Below, one piece after another: positions 36,031-46,888 of a DNA stretch of 64,000 nucleotides. Below the pieces are notes generated by a model. It did not search any database and was not told the DNA's origin. It saw nothing but the letters and a program-made list of their open reading frames with translations. Made by a program: the position numbers and the translations under genes. Source of the DNA: Raphanus sativus (lineage: Eukaryota; Streptophyta; Magnoliopsida; Brassicales; Brassicaceae); contig NC_079518.1 of assembly GCF_000801105.2 (NCBI RefSeq), forward strand, positions 21,990,800 to 22,054,799, in the 5' to 3' direction. Numbering within the stretch: the stretch's first letter is position 1; each line of letters opens with the position of its first letter.

Positions 36031-36506
36031 GAATTTAAATATTTGATAAAGGATGTAAAATAGTATAAAAGGGTTGAAATGTTAACATTCCTAAAATAAT
36101 GAATGTTGTTATTCAAACACATGCTTTTCGTAGAGTACTAACAATTAATTTTTAGTTGTTTGGTCTTTTATATTGAAACTCAAATTTTTATTGTATGTTT
36201 AACTATGTTTTCTTCACTTTTTTCTTATAAGATGTCATGACTGATTTGTACGATGTAATTTGTTGATTATTTTTTATGTTGTATTGTTTAAATTAGTTTC
36301 AATAGTCTCTTTTATATAGTAGATATATTACTAATAATTTATATATTTTTAATTAAAGAAAAATACGGATTTTATATTGATTAAGGCAAGTAATCACATC
36401 TTCGAATTAAGATTTTAGTACGTCACATGTAATATACTCTTTTATTAAATCAAGTTAATAGTGACTATATCTATTATCTTTTTTCCTTTAACGAAGTAAA
36501 TAAGTT

Positions 36507-37125
36507 TTAGTTCAAAAAGCAAGGTTTCATGCAAACGCATTTGCGGATAAATCCTTTGCAGCGACCATCAGGAAAACCTTCACTCATACATACTTGTTTG
36601 CAATTCCTCCACTTAAAACACATTCCCCTAAAATCTATGCTATTTGCTTGACAAATTTGCTGTCCTTGAACCATCTTCATACCTATAAAAAATTATTCAA
36701 ACTAATGACCATAAATATAATCATGAACAACAAAAAATAATTGCTGCAAAAATATATATATTCCAATCTCTTCTAGTTTTTAATATTTATATAACACTTC
36801 ATCATTTGTATAAACAATTCATAAGTTCTTATATATTGTGATTTTCATGTAAAATATGGGTTTTCAATATTATATCAAATACCTTTTTTACTATGTAAAA
36901 CAATTATTAAAAACTAATCCAGTTAAAAGTTGTAAACTTAATCTATCATGCAAAATAATTTATTATATTAAACAAAATAATCAAATTTCAGTATATAACA
37001 CACAAACATACATTAGCAGATTTGGTTACATACTTATAACTTAATATCAGGGGAAAATTACCTGGCCCAACAAGTAGTATTACTAAGAAGAAAACCTTAG
37101 AAATTAACTGTGTAAAGTTCTTCAT
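36507..37125 (-). CDS. defensin-like secreted cysteine-rich peptide, copy A
   Basis: Two exons on the minus strand, 37125-37062 and 36682-36507, joined across a GT-AG intron of 379 bases in phase 1, as usual for plant defensins. The precursor has 79 residues. Residues 1 to about 22 form a hydrophobic signal peptide (VFFLVILLV core). The mature part has eight cysteines at 32, 43, 49, 53, 63, 70, 72 and 76. They give the cysteine-stabilised alpha-beta pattern (C-x3-C at 49-53, G-x-C at 61-63, C-x-C at 70-72). The spacing and the phrase SEGFPDGRC resemble PDF2-type defensins, small apoplastic antimicrobial peptides. The frame is intact. A pollen-signalling or self-recognition role, as for other defensin-like peptides of crucifers, cannot be excluded. 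Confidence 0.85.
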
Positions 37126-37223
37126 ATTTACCAGCTAATTTACAGAAAGAAATGTAATCCAGAGAGAACAAATAGAACTGTTGATATTTTAATTAACTTG
37201 TAAATTTTGTATGAGCGACTAGT

Positions 37224-37233
37224 GTTTTTATAG
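37224..37233 (-). promoter_or_regulatory. TATA box of defensin-like copy A
   Basis: CTATAAAAAC on the minus strand, about 100 bases upstream of the start codon and conserved in copy B (43441-43450). It predicts a leader of about 70 bases. Confidence 0.6.
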
Positions 37234-37373
37234 TATACATAAGTATAAATTTAATTGGTAGAATATAAGCATATATATTATTTCTAAATGTGAAACAACG
37301 AACAAAAAAATATGTGGAACAAAATCTCTTTTAATGGAACATATATGTGATAATTCATAGTTGTGAAATTATG

Positions 37374-37410
<37 letters not shown>

Positions 37411-37538
37411 ATTTATTTTTATTCCAAACTTTATAAAATCATGAAATTAAAAGTCATTGTTTATAAATACAGGTAGTGAAAACAGATAAAACTGTTTTGG
37501 TAAACGTATGACACTTATTGACTTATATATTCAATACA

Positions 37539-38814
37539 TCTATCTTATTAAAGCTGAAGTACAATTTCGGTGTGTTTGGATACTTGGATAAGAGTATTAA
37601 AAAAATTTGGTGTGTTTGGAAACATGGATTGTAGTCTTTTTACAAAAATTAATTTTGTTTGGAAACAAAGATAGTAGTATTAAATAGAAAAAGTAATGGG
37701 CTTAAGTTATTAAGTCCATTATAAAAGAATGTTGTCAATATATATAAGAAAAATACAATACAAAGCCCAATTTGAAATAACTCAAATTATGGTTTTTATA
37801 TTTCATATTAAGTTTTTAAAATATAATATATATAATTATTTATATGATGATACATATTAAATATTATTAATTATATGATTACATATATGATGGTACATAT
37901 AAAATACGATTAATTATATGATGAAATTATACGATATATAATAATGACTAAGGATGGATTTTCAGACATCCATACGGGTTTGGTTCTGATCGGTTTGCGT
38001 TTCGGGTTTTCGAGGTCAAAGATTTAAGTCCTATTAGGATGTTTCTAAATTTTTGTTTGAGTTTGATTCGGATCTTTGCGGGTTTGGTTTGGGTTTGGAT
38101 AACCTATTTAAATAAAATATATCAGAATACCTAAGCTTAACATATCAATTGGTTTGATTTAAAATTTTGGATACAAAATCAATAATTATTTTAAGTATTT
38201 TTGGTGATTTGAGTAAACTTTAACTATTTCAGATATTTGTTTTTGACTATCTATATATATTTTCAAGTATTTTAAACCAATTAAAAAGTATCATTCTTGA
38301 TTTTTTATATACGTTAAATATAAAATAATTAATATATAAGTATATAAATCTATTTTTAGATAAATTTAGGTACACAAATACTTCGGTTCCGATCTAATTC
38401 GGTTCTCTAACTAACAAAATTTTGAATAATTCAAATATTTAATCAATTTATGTTCAGGTTTGGTACTATATTTACGGATTGGTATCAGTTATGTTCCTCA
38501 GATTCATTTTGCCAAACCCTAATAATCATATGAAAAACAAATATCATCATATTTTTAAAATATACATCCGCAGAGGTGCAGAGATCAAAGTCTATAATCA
38601 TTTATTTTAACAACAAGCCAAATAAATATGTTGATTGAAGAGCGAATAAAACAAAACTAGAGAAATACATAGTTTACCAGAGACACTCTATGTGTCGAAT
38701 TTATTATAAAGAAAATTTTATTAAAATAAATAAATTCAATAATTACAAACAAATAATATACTTCATAAAAGTGAAAATAATACCCGCGCTTTCGAAGTGC
38801 GGGTCAAAATCTAG
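37539..38814. mobile_element. non-autonomous Helitron, 1276 bp
   Basis: Starts TCTATCTTATTAAAG directly after an A and ends with a GC hairpin (CCCGCGCTTTCGAAGTGCGGG) followed by TCAAAATCTAG directly before a T. These are the classic TC...CTAG ends inserted between A and T without target duplication. Unit 2 of the tandem duplication has the uninterrupted empty site TTCAATACATATATAGTTAT near 43733-43752, which fixes both borders to the base. No Rep/helicase is encoded. The interior is AT-rich with some GGTTTGGTT phrases. Confidence 0.93.
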
Positions 38815-39417
38815 TATATAGTTATAAACAATGAAACATATATATAGACATAAATAATCAAAATTATAAGCAATTAATGTTCTCCAGTGATGCAAAATTT
38901 GGCTATGATGTCTATATCTTCATGCCCATAAGTCTTTCTTTCATCATGGATTTATAAAATATGAACTAGATATTTGATCATTTGCAAGACGTTCTTGGGA
39001 GTAAGCAAATAGCTCTGAGGTGTTTTTATCTGATCTGCAACAAGAAACACATCATATTTAGGCCTTCAGCCTACAAAATATTTGCATGGTGGATTTTTCT
39101 TAGGGTTATGATACACCATTCAGTGGATATCAAGAGATTCAACTCGAGAGAGACAACTTCTAAAAATGATTATGTAGGTGGTCTTATCTGATATGTAGCA
39201 AGAAACACATTATTTTCAGGGAAAATGTCCTCTTTCAACCTGAACTATACACATTGTGCCTTTTTCTTCTCAAACTTTGTACTAATGCATATTTCATAAT
39301 GAACTAAAAAAAATTCAAAAATAGTAAAATGAGCTTTATGTGTTGTGCCTTTTCATTCCCGTACTTTATAGTAATTCATATTCATATTTAAACTAAACAA
39401 AAATTCTGAAATATTAC

Positions 39418-39960
39418 ATGAACTCTCAAAATCATGCTTATATATATATATATATATATAAAATATATTTAAAGGTATTAGTCAAGCGTTAATTTATCAA
39501 AACTACATCATTTTCGATAAATTATGTAAAATAAAAATTAAAAATACAACATGAACTCTCAAAAACGATCTTATATATATATAATGACCATCAAAGGTTT
39601 TAGTCATCGTTAATTTATCAAAACAACGTCATGTTGGATAAATATGCAAAAAATTTGAAATACTTCAAAAACTCTCAAAATCATGCTTATATATATACAT
39701 TGCCGTCCAAGGTGTTAGTTATCTGTTAATTTATCAAAATGACGTTATTTTGGATAAAATTTTGTAAATTTTAAAATTATAAAATACTATATAAACTCTC
39801 TAAATCGTACTAATATATATAAGATTAATTTTTAGAGTTAATGTAGTATTTTTAATTTTCATTTTACATAATATATCAAAAACGACATCAATTTGATAAA
39901 TTCGGTAAGAACAATATAATTTTTAATACATTCTAAAAAATTAAAATTATTTTTTTGGGA
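39418..39960. repeat. satellite-like block in unit 1 (about 120-130-bp period)
   Basis: Four diverged copies start near 39418, 39550, 39668 and 39791. Each begins ATGAACTCTCAAAATC, then has an AT run, a GTTAGTCA.CGTTAATTTATCAAAA phrase and ACGTCATTTTGGATAAAT. Matching copies are in unit 2. No coding potential. Confidence 0.75.
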
Positions 39961-40150
39961 AAAAAATAAATTTCCGGGTTTGGAAGTACCTTAGACTAAA
40001 ATTTGGCTGATGCACAGCCCACCTATAGCCTAAGCTCACCCATCCACTCTTGAATTCTTGCCCATAACCGCCCCAAGTGTAAACCTCAACAGTCGTAGGC
40101 TAAGACCTCACCTAATCTAACATTATTAACTCAAATCACCCTAACCCTAA

Positions 40151-41352
40151 CACTACAAGAATAATGCATAATATCTGAAATATATATTAGTCGGAAGTTT
40201 CTATGTAACGTGTATTTCCTATATATTATTTTCTGACACTCAAATTTAGTCTGAGTTTGGGCGTCAGAAATCTCGGAAAATGTCGTTACATTCAGTCGAA
40301 ACGTGTTGTGTATATATATATATATATACACACATATTAAAATATACACCCATATTAAAACTAGGAAGCGGAAACGTGTTGGAAGCGTATATTTATTTAT
40401 ATATATATATATACACATATTAAAATATAAAAGATTACAAATGTGACTAACAATTATATGATTCAAATTAAAATAAAAGAAAAATATTCATTTATAATAA
40501 TTTTAAATGATTTCATGTTAAAACCGTGAAACTATGCATACACTATGTTTATAAAATATTATTATACTAATTATTTTTTAATATTTTGTAAATAATTAAC
40601 ATAATACATTTGAATATAGACGATATTTTTTCTAAAAATCCTCAATACATAAAGACAATATATAGTATTAGTTTTAATTTTTGTATATTTATATTATCTA
40701 TTTCACTATTATATAAAAACAATGGTTCTTCTATTTTTATTTATTTATGATATTGTATTTCAAAAAAACGGAAGCGTGATTCCAAAATAGAATCGTAAGC
40801 TTCCAACGTGTTTTTAAAGATGTATTTTTGGAAGCGCATTGGAAGCGAGATTCCGAGAGCTTCCACAAGCTTCCGATTTCGATTCCGATTCCGAAGCGGG
40901 AAGCGGACGTCCGACAAAGTTTCCATGCAACCTAGGTGGGATGTGGAAGAGAAGAAAAGCAGAGTATAAAAATAGAGGTATGCTATATTAAATAAATAAA
41001 TATATACTACATAAATGCATAGCCCACACAAGTGGATTAGAAAGAAAGATATTATAATTTAAAAGATTAGTATATTATGAGAACTCATCGAAATAAAGTT
41101 TACTTTATCAGTGTCTATTTTCCGAGAAATTTAACGACAACTTCCTGAGAAATCATATATGTTGGTATAATCCAAAAATATTCTGAGAACTTCAACGACA
41201 CGTTTCCAAGAAACATTTTTTGTCGGAAAACTCCTTCAACTTTCTGATGAATTCAACAAGTCCTCGTTATTTTCTCAATCAACTGTCAGCAGATTTCAGA
41301 GAACTCAATTTTTGGTAACTTTTATCAGAGTTCGTAACATTTTGTTGTAATA
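40151..41352. mobile_element. CACTA-type non-autonomous element in unit 1
   Basis: Left end CACTACAAGAATAATG is the canonical plant CACTA terminus. The right end TTTTGTTGTAATA is a decayed inverse of it. A 3-bp target duplication TAA flanks both sides (40148-40150 and 41353-41355). Near the right end the phrases TTCCGAGAAATT and TCCGAGAA recur and may be subterminal repeats. The central part (about 40300-40940) differs completely from the unit 2 copy and is full of GGAAGCG/CTTCC phrases. No transposase found. Confidence 0.72.
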
Positions 41353-42709
41353 TAACACCTAACCGCCAAACCACTCGACCACCACAGAACAAACCCACCG
41401 GTCCTGACCTGGCTGTTCCAACTACCTCACTACCATACCCGATTTCCTCAGCTATTCGAGCTGGCCTGTATTACACTGAGCTAACCTCAGCTACATACAC
41501 TATTCTTAAGCTTACTACACTATCCATTGCTAAATGGGATCTTGTTTCTGGTCGTGGAAACTACCCAAATTTCAGACTCAACCTCTTAACCATGTGCATA
41601 GAGAATCCGAGTCGATGGTTCGACTGAACCTTGACTATGCTTGTCCATAGGAGGTCTGTCTGATCCTATGGAGAACCGAAGGCGTTATACTCTTAGTCTT
41701 CTATGTAAGTTCTATCCTTTCAATCTTCTGTGGTTATAATATATTTAAATTTTTGAAATATAAATAAACATAAGTTATATTAAATTAAATAAATTATATT
41801 ATGCTTTTAGAATTCTCAGAATTAATAAAGCGACTTTATAAATTAAACTAATTTTTTAACCTGGTTTCACTAAGTTATAATTTTTAGTAATATAATATGT
41901 ACATATATATATATATAGAATTTAAATATTTGATAAAAGATGTAAAGTAGTATAAAAGAGTTGAAATGTTAACATTCCTAAAATAATGAATGGTTGTTAT
42001 TCAAACACATGCTTTTCGTAGAGTACTAACAATTCAATTTTAGTTGCTTGTTCTTTTATATTGAACTCAAAATTTTGTTGTGCGTTTACCTATGTTTTGT
42101 GAACTATTAAATTGAATATATATAATATCTCAATAGAGAATGAGCGGACTAAAATGCCTAATTTGTCAAGTTTGATAAGCAGTTTTATAAGATGAAAAAA
42201 AAGAAAGAATAACTTTTATTGATATTTATATTCGACATTTTAATATATTATTAAAATGAAATAAGAATAATACTTGTAAGGGAAACTATTTTATGATGCG
42301 ATCTAGGCTCCAATTGACTCCAGACCAGCACTTGAGACAGCGATAGTTTTGGGTCTAGATTCAAGAATACAAATATGATTTTGGACTTTCTTATGGTTTT
42401 TGTAATTAGTGATCCGTTCACTTTTTTTCTTATAAGCTGACATGACTGATTTGTATGATGTAATTTTTGATTATTTTTTATGCTTCATGCTTAAAATAGT
42501 TTCAATAGTCTCTTTTATATATTAGAGATATTACTACTAATTTATATTTTTTTAACTAAAGAAAAATATGGATTTTATATTGATTAAGGCAAGTAATCAC
42601 ATCTTCGAATTAAGATTTTAGGACATAACATGTAATCTACTATTTTATTTAATCAAGTTGATAGTGACTATATCTATTATCTTTTTTCCTTTTACGAAGT
42701 AAATAATTT

Positions 42710-43343
42710 TTAGTGCAAAAAGCAAGGCTTCATGCAAACGCATTTTCGGATAAATCCTTTGCAACGACCATCAGGAAAACCTTCACTCATACATACTTGT
42801 TTGCAATTCCGCCACTTAAAACACATTCCCCTAAAATCTATGCTATTTGCTTGACAAATTTGTTGTCCTTTAACCATCTTCATACCTATAAAAAATTATT
42901 CGATAAGAATTCAAAACTGATGCCCATAAATGTAATTATGAATAACAACAACAAAAATAATTGCTGCAAAAAATATATATTTCAATCGCTTTTTTGTTTA
43001 ATATTTTATATAAAACTTATCATTTGTATAAAAAATTCATAATTTCTTATATATTGTATTTTTCATGTAAAATATGGGTTTTCAATATTATATCGAATAA
43101 CTTTTGTACTCTGTAAAACAATTATCAAAAACTAATCCAGTTAAAAATTGTAAACTTAGTCTATCATGCAACATAATTTATTATGTTAAACAAAATAATC
43201 AAATTTCAATATATAACACACAAACATACATTAGAAGATTTGGTTACATACGTATAACTTAATATCAGTGGAAAAATACCTGGCCTAACAAGTAGTATGA
43301 CTAAGAAGAAAACCTTAGAAATTAACTCCATAAAGTTCTTCAT
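42710..43343 (-). CDS. defensin-like secreted cysteine-rich peptide, copy B
   Basis: Two exons on the minus strand, 43343-43280 and 42885-42710, with the same intron position and phase as copy A. The precursor is again 79 residues with signal peptide and the same eight cysteines. By eye it differs from copy A at only a few residues: two near the start (T-Q to M-E), a Gly-to-Arg at the end of the signal segment, one Gln-to-Lys before the first cysteine, and the last residue. The cysteine framework and the G-x-C turn are unchanged. Both copies look functional, so the duplication raised the gene dose. Cell wall/apoplast is the expected location. Target organism unknown. Confidence 0.85.
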
Positions 43344-43440
43344 ATTACCACCTAGTTTATAGAAAGAAATGTAATCTAGAGAGAACAAATAGAACTATTG
43401 ATATTTGAATTAACTTGTAAATTTTGTATGTGCGACTAGT

Positions 43441-43450
43441 GTTTTTATAG
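43441..43450 (-). promoter_or_regulatory. TATA box of defensin-like copy B
   Basis: CTATAAAAAC, conserved in position and sequence with the box upstream of copy A. Confidence 0.6.
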
Positions 43451-44344
43451 TAACCATAAGCATAAATTTAATTGGTAGAATATCAGCATATATATTATTT
43501 CTAAATGTGAAACAACGAACAAAAAATAATATGTGGAATAAGATCCCTTTTAATGGAACATATATGTGATAATTCATAGTTGTGAGATTATTTTCTATAT
43601 ATATCTTGTACTTAATTTTATTCTAGACTTTATAGAATCATGAAAATTCATAGATAAACAATTTAGAAATACATCTAGTGAAAACAGATAAAACTGTTTT
43701 GGTAAACATATGACACTTATTGACTTATATATTCAATACATATATAGTTATGAACAATGAAACATATATACACCTAAATAATCAAAATTATGAACAATTA
43801 ATGTTCTCCAGTGATGCAAAATTGGGCTACGATGTCTATATCTTCAAGCCCATAAGTCTTTAGATTTATATAAATATGGACTAGATGTTTGATAACTTGC
43901 AAGACGTTCTTGGGTGTAAGAAAATAGCCCTGAGGTGTTTTATCTGATCTGCAACAAGAAAAGACATCATATTTAGGCCTTAATTAGGCCTTAAGCCTAC
44001 ACAACATTTGCATGGCGGATGGTTCTTAGGGTTATGATGCACCATTCAGTGGATATCAAGAGATTCCACTGGAGAGAGACAACTTCTAGAAACGATCCCG
44101 TAGGTGATTTTATCTGATATGTAGCTAGAAACACACCATATTCAGGGAAAATATCCTCTTTCAACCTGAACTATATACATCGTGCCTTTTTCTTCTCAGA
44201 CTTTGTAGTAATGCATGTTTCATACTGAAAAAGAAAAAAATTTCAAAAATACTAAATGAACTTTATGTGTTGTGCCTTTTCATTCCCAACTTTATATTAA
44301 TGCATATTTCATATTTAAACTAAAAACAAATTTAGAAATATTAC

Positions 44345-44870
44345 ATGAACTCTCAAAATCGTGCTTATATATATATATATATATACCGTTAAAGGTATTA
44401 GTCAAGCGTTAATTTATCAAAAATATATCATTTTGGATAAATTATGTAAAATCAAAATTAAAAATGCAACATGAACTCTCACAAACGATCTTATATATAT
44501 TGACCGTCAAAAGTTTTAGTCATCCGTTAATTTATCAAAACAACGTCATGTTGGATAAATTATGCAAAAATTTTAAATTACTACAAAAACTCTCAAAATC
44601 GTTCTTATATATATACATTGATCGTCAAATGTGTTAGTTATTTGTTAATTTATCAGAATGACGTTATTTTGGATAAAATTAAGTAAAATTTAAATTTATA
44701 CTACATAAACTCTACAAATCGTACTTATATATGTATATAAAAATTATTTTTTAGAGTTAATGAATTATTTTTAATTTTTATTTTACATAATTTATCCAAA
44801 ACGACATCGTTTTGATAAATTCGGTAAAAACGACATTATTTTTAATACATTCTGAAAAGTTAAAAAATAT
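44345..44870. repeat. satellite-like block in unit 2
   Basis: Counterpart of 39418-39960. Copies start near 44345, 44471, 44585 and 44703 with the same ATGAACTCTCA start and the GTCATTTTGGATAAAT core. Confidence 0.75.
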
Positions 44871-45069
44871 TTTTTTGGGAAAAAAATAAATTTTAGGGTT
44901 TGGGAATACCTTCGACTCAAATTTGGCTGACACACACCCACCTATAGCCTAAGCTCATCCATCCACTCTTGAATTCTTGTCCATAACTGTCCCAAGTGTA
45001 AACCTCAACAGCCGTATGCTAAGACCTCACCTAACCTAATACTTTTAACTCGAATCACCCTAACCCTAA

Positions 45070-46104
45070 CACTACAAGAATAATGCATAATATCTGAAAT
45101 CGATATTAGTTTAGAAGTTTCTATGTATAGAGTATTTCCTATTATTTTCCGACAATCAAATTTAGTCTGAGTTTGGGCGCCGGAAATCTCGGAAAAATGT
45201 CGGTACATTCATATTACTAGTAATGTCCGAGATCTTTGTCAAATATATATTGGAACATTCCGAGGAACCTCGGGAATATATTTTCGATAAATTTCCAAGA
45301 AATTTATGTTTTTAAATAAATTAATAATGAAATATAAATAAAAAATAATATGGAACTACTCTTGTCAAAAAATATTGAGTTACTATTAAATATGTATGAC
45401 AAGAAGGTGCAGTTGAGCCAACAGCAGTGAAAATAATTGCGGTGATGACGGCAGTCGTGAGTTGAGTGGTGGTGGTGTTTCGACCGATTTACAGATCTTA
45501 CTTAGCAAAACAAATTCACAGATCTGAAAGACACAAAGAAAGAGAGAAGGGGAAGAAGGAAATAGGAGAAGAAAAGGAAAACAATGATCTGATCGTTGAT
45601 GCCAAAACAAAAACAGATATATTCTTCGACGGAGGTATGTGGGATGTGGAAGAAAAGAAAAGCAGAGTATAAAAATAGAGGTATGTTATTTTATATAAAT
45701 ATATATTACATAAATGCATGGACCACACAGGTGGATTAGAAAGAAAGATATTAGCATTTAAAAGATTAGTATATTATGCGAACTCATCGCAATAAAGTTT
45801 ACTTTATTAGTGTCTATTTCCCGATGACAACTCCGACAAAGTACCGAGAAATTTTATATATCGGTATAACCCGAGAAATTCAACGACAAGTTTCTGAGAA
45901 ATCTTATATGTCGGTATAATCCGACAATATTCCGAGAACTTCAATGACAAGTTTCCGAGAAACATTTTTTTGTCGGAAAAAATCCTTCAACTTTCTGATG
46001 AATTCAACAAGTCCTCGTTATTTTCTCAATCAACCATCAGCAGATTTTCTGAGAACTCAATTTTTGGTAACTTTTATCGGAGTTCGTAACATTTTGTTGT
46101 AGTA
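45070..46104. mobile_element. CACTA-type non-autonomous element in unit 2
   Basis: Starts CACTACAAGAATAATG, ends TTTTGTTGTAGTA, with TAA on both sides (45067-45069 and 46105-46107). The right half contains repeated TTCCGAGAAAC and TCGGTATAATCCGA phrases, probably subterminal transposase-binding repeats. The centre (45230-45650) is unlike the unit 1 copy: it has a purine-rich segment with a 68-codon open frame of no recognisable family. Confidence 0.75.
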
Positions 46105-46659
46105 TAACACCTAACTGCCAAACCACTCGATCACCACCAAACAAACCCACCGGTCCTTGCGTGGCCGTCCCCAACTACCTCACTACTAAACCTGATTGCC
46201 TCAGCTAGTCGAGCTAGCCTATATTACACTGAGCTAACCTCAGCTACATACAATATTCTTAAGCTTATTACATTATCCATAGCTAAATGGGATCTTGTTT
46301 CTGGTCGTGGAAACTACCCAAGTTTCAGACTCGACCTCTTAACCACGTCTATGGAGAATCCGAGTCGATGGTTCGACTGAACATCGACTATGCTTGTCCA
46401 TAGGAAGTCTGTCTGATCCTATGGAGGACCGAAGGCGTTATACTCTTAATCTTCTATGTAAGTTTTATTTTTTTCAATCTTCTATTGGTTATAGTATATT
46501 TAAAACTTTTGAAATATAAATAAATATAAATTATAGTAAATTATATTATGCTTTTAGAATTCTCGGAATTATTAAACACCTGTATAAACTAAAACTAATT
46601 TTTTAACATAGTTTCACTAAGTTATAATTTTCTTTATTTATAGAATATATATATATATA

Positions 46660-46888
46660 GAATTTAAATATTTGATAAAGGATGTAAAGTAGTATAAATG
46701 GGTTGAAATATTAACATTCCTAAAATAATGAATGGTTGTTATTCAAACACATGCTTTTCGTAGAGTACTAACAATTTTTGCTTGTTCTTTTATATTGAAA
46801 CTCAGTTTTTGTTGTATGTTTCACTATGTTTCGTGAACTATTAAATTGAATATCTATAATATCTCAATAGAGAATGAACAGACTAAAA
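46660..46888. repeat. truncated third copy of the tandem unit (right edge)
   Basis: Repeats the first 229 bases of the unit, with ATTCAAACACATGCTTTTCG and AATATCTCAATAGAGAATGA as landmarks. Similarity to unit 2 stops after GACTAAAA, where the Athila-like sequence begins. Confidence 0.85.

Larger units (their letters stand above)
36031..41917. repeat. tandem duplication, unit 1 (5.9 kb with Helitron)
   Basis: Begins with GAATTTAAATATTTGATAAA, as unit 2 (41918) and the right partial unit (46660) do. Order within the unit: shared AT-rich lead, defensin-like gene on the minus strand, Helitron (only here), satellite-like block, CACTA-type element, and a conserved 350-bp tail. Compared with unit 2 it lacks about 320 bp after 36224 (present at 42097-42418) and gains the 1276-bp Helitron. 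The tail at 41353-41710 (ACCGGTCCTGACC, CCGAGTCGATGGTTCGACTGAAC) looks like a captured gene fragment that I cannot name. Confidence 0.88.
41918..46659. repeat. tandem duplication, unit 2 (4.7 kb)
   Basis: Second copy of the unit at 36031. It has the same order of blocks, including the defensin-like gene, satellite-like block, CACTA-type element and tail, but no Helitron. It retains a 320-bp segment (42097-42418) missing in unit 1. Colinear stretches are similar but clearly diverged by scattered substitutions and indels, so the duplication is not recent. Confidence 0.88.

Noticed and set aside
38880..39230. Possible extra exon of a minus-strand gene between the defensin-like gene and the satellite block
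   Set aside because: Conserved between units, but stops occur in all frames and no family was recognised.
40131..40466. 111-codon minus frame in unit 1
   Set aside because: AT-repeat-driven, lies across the CACTA terminus and has no domain. The unit 2 copy does not keep it.
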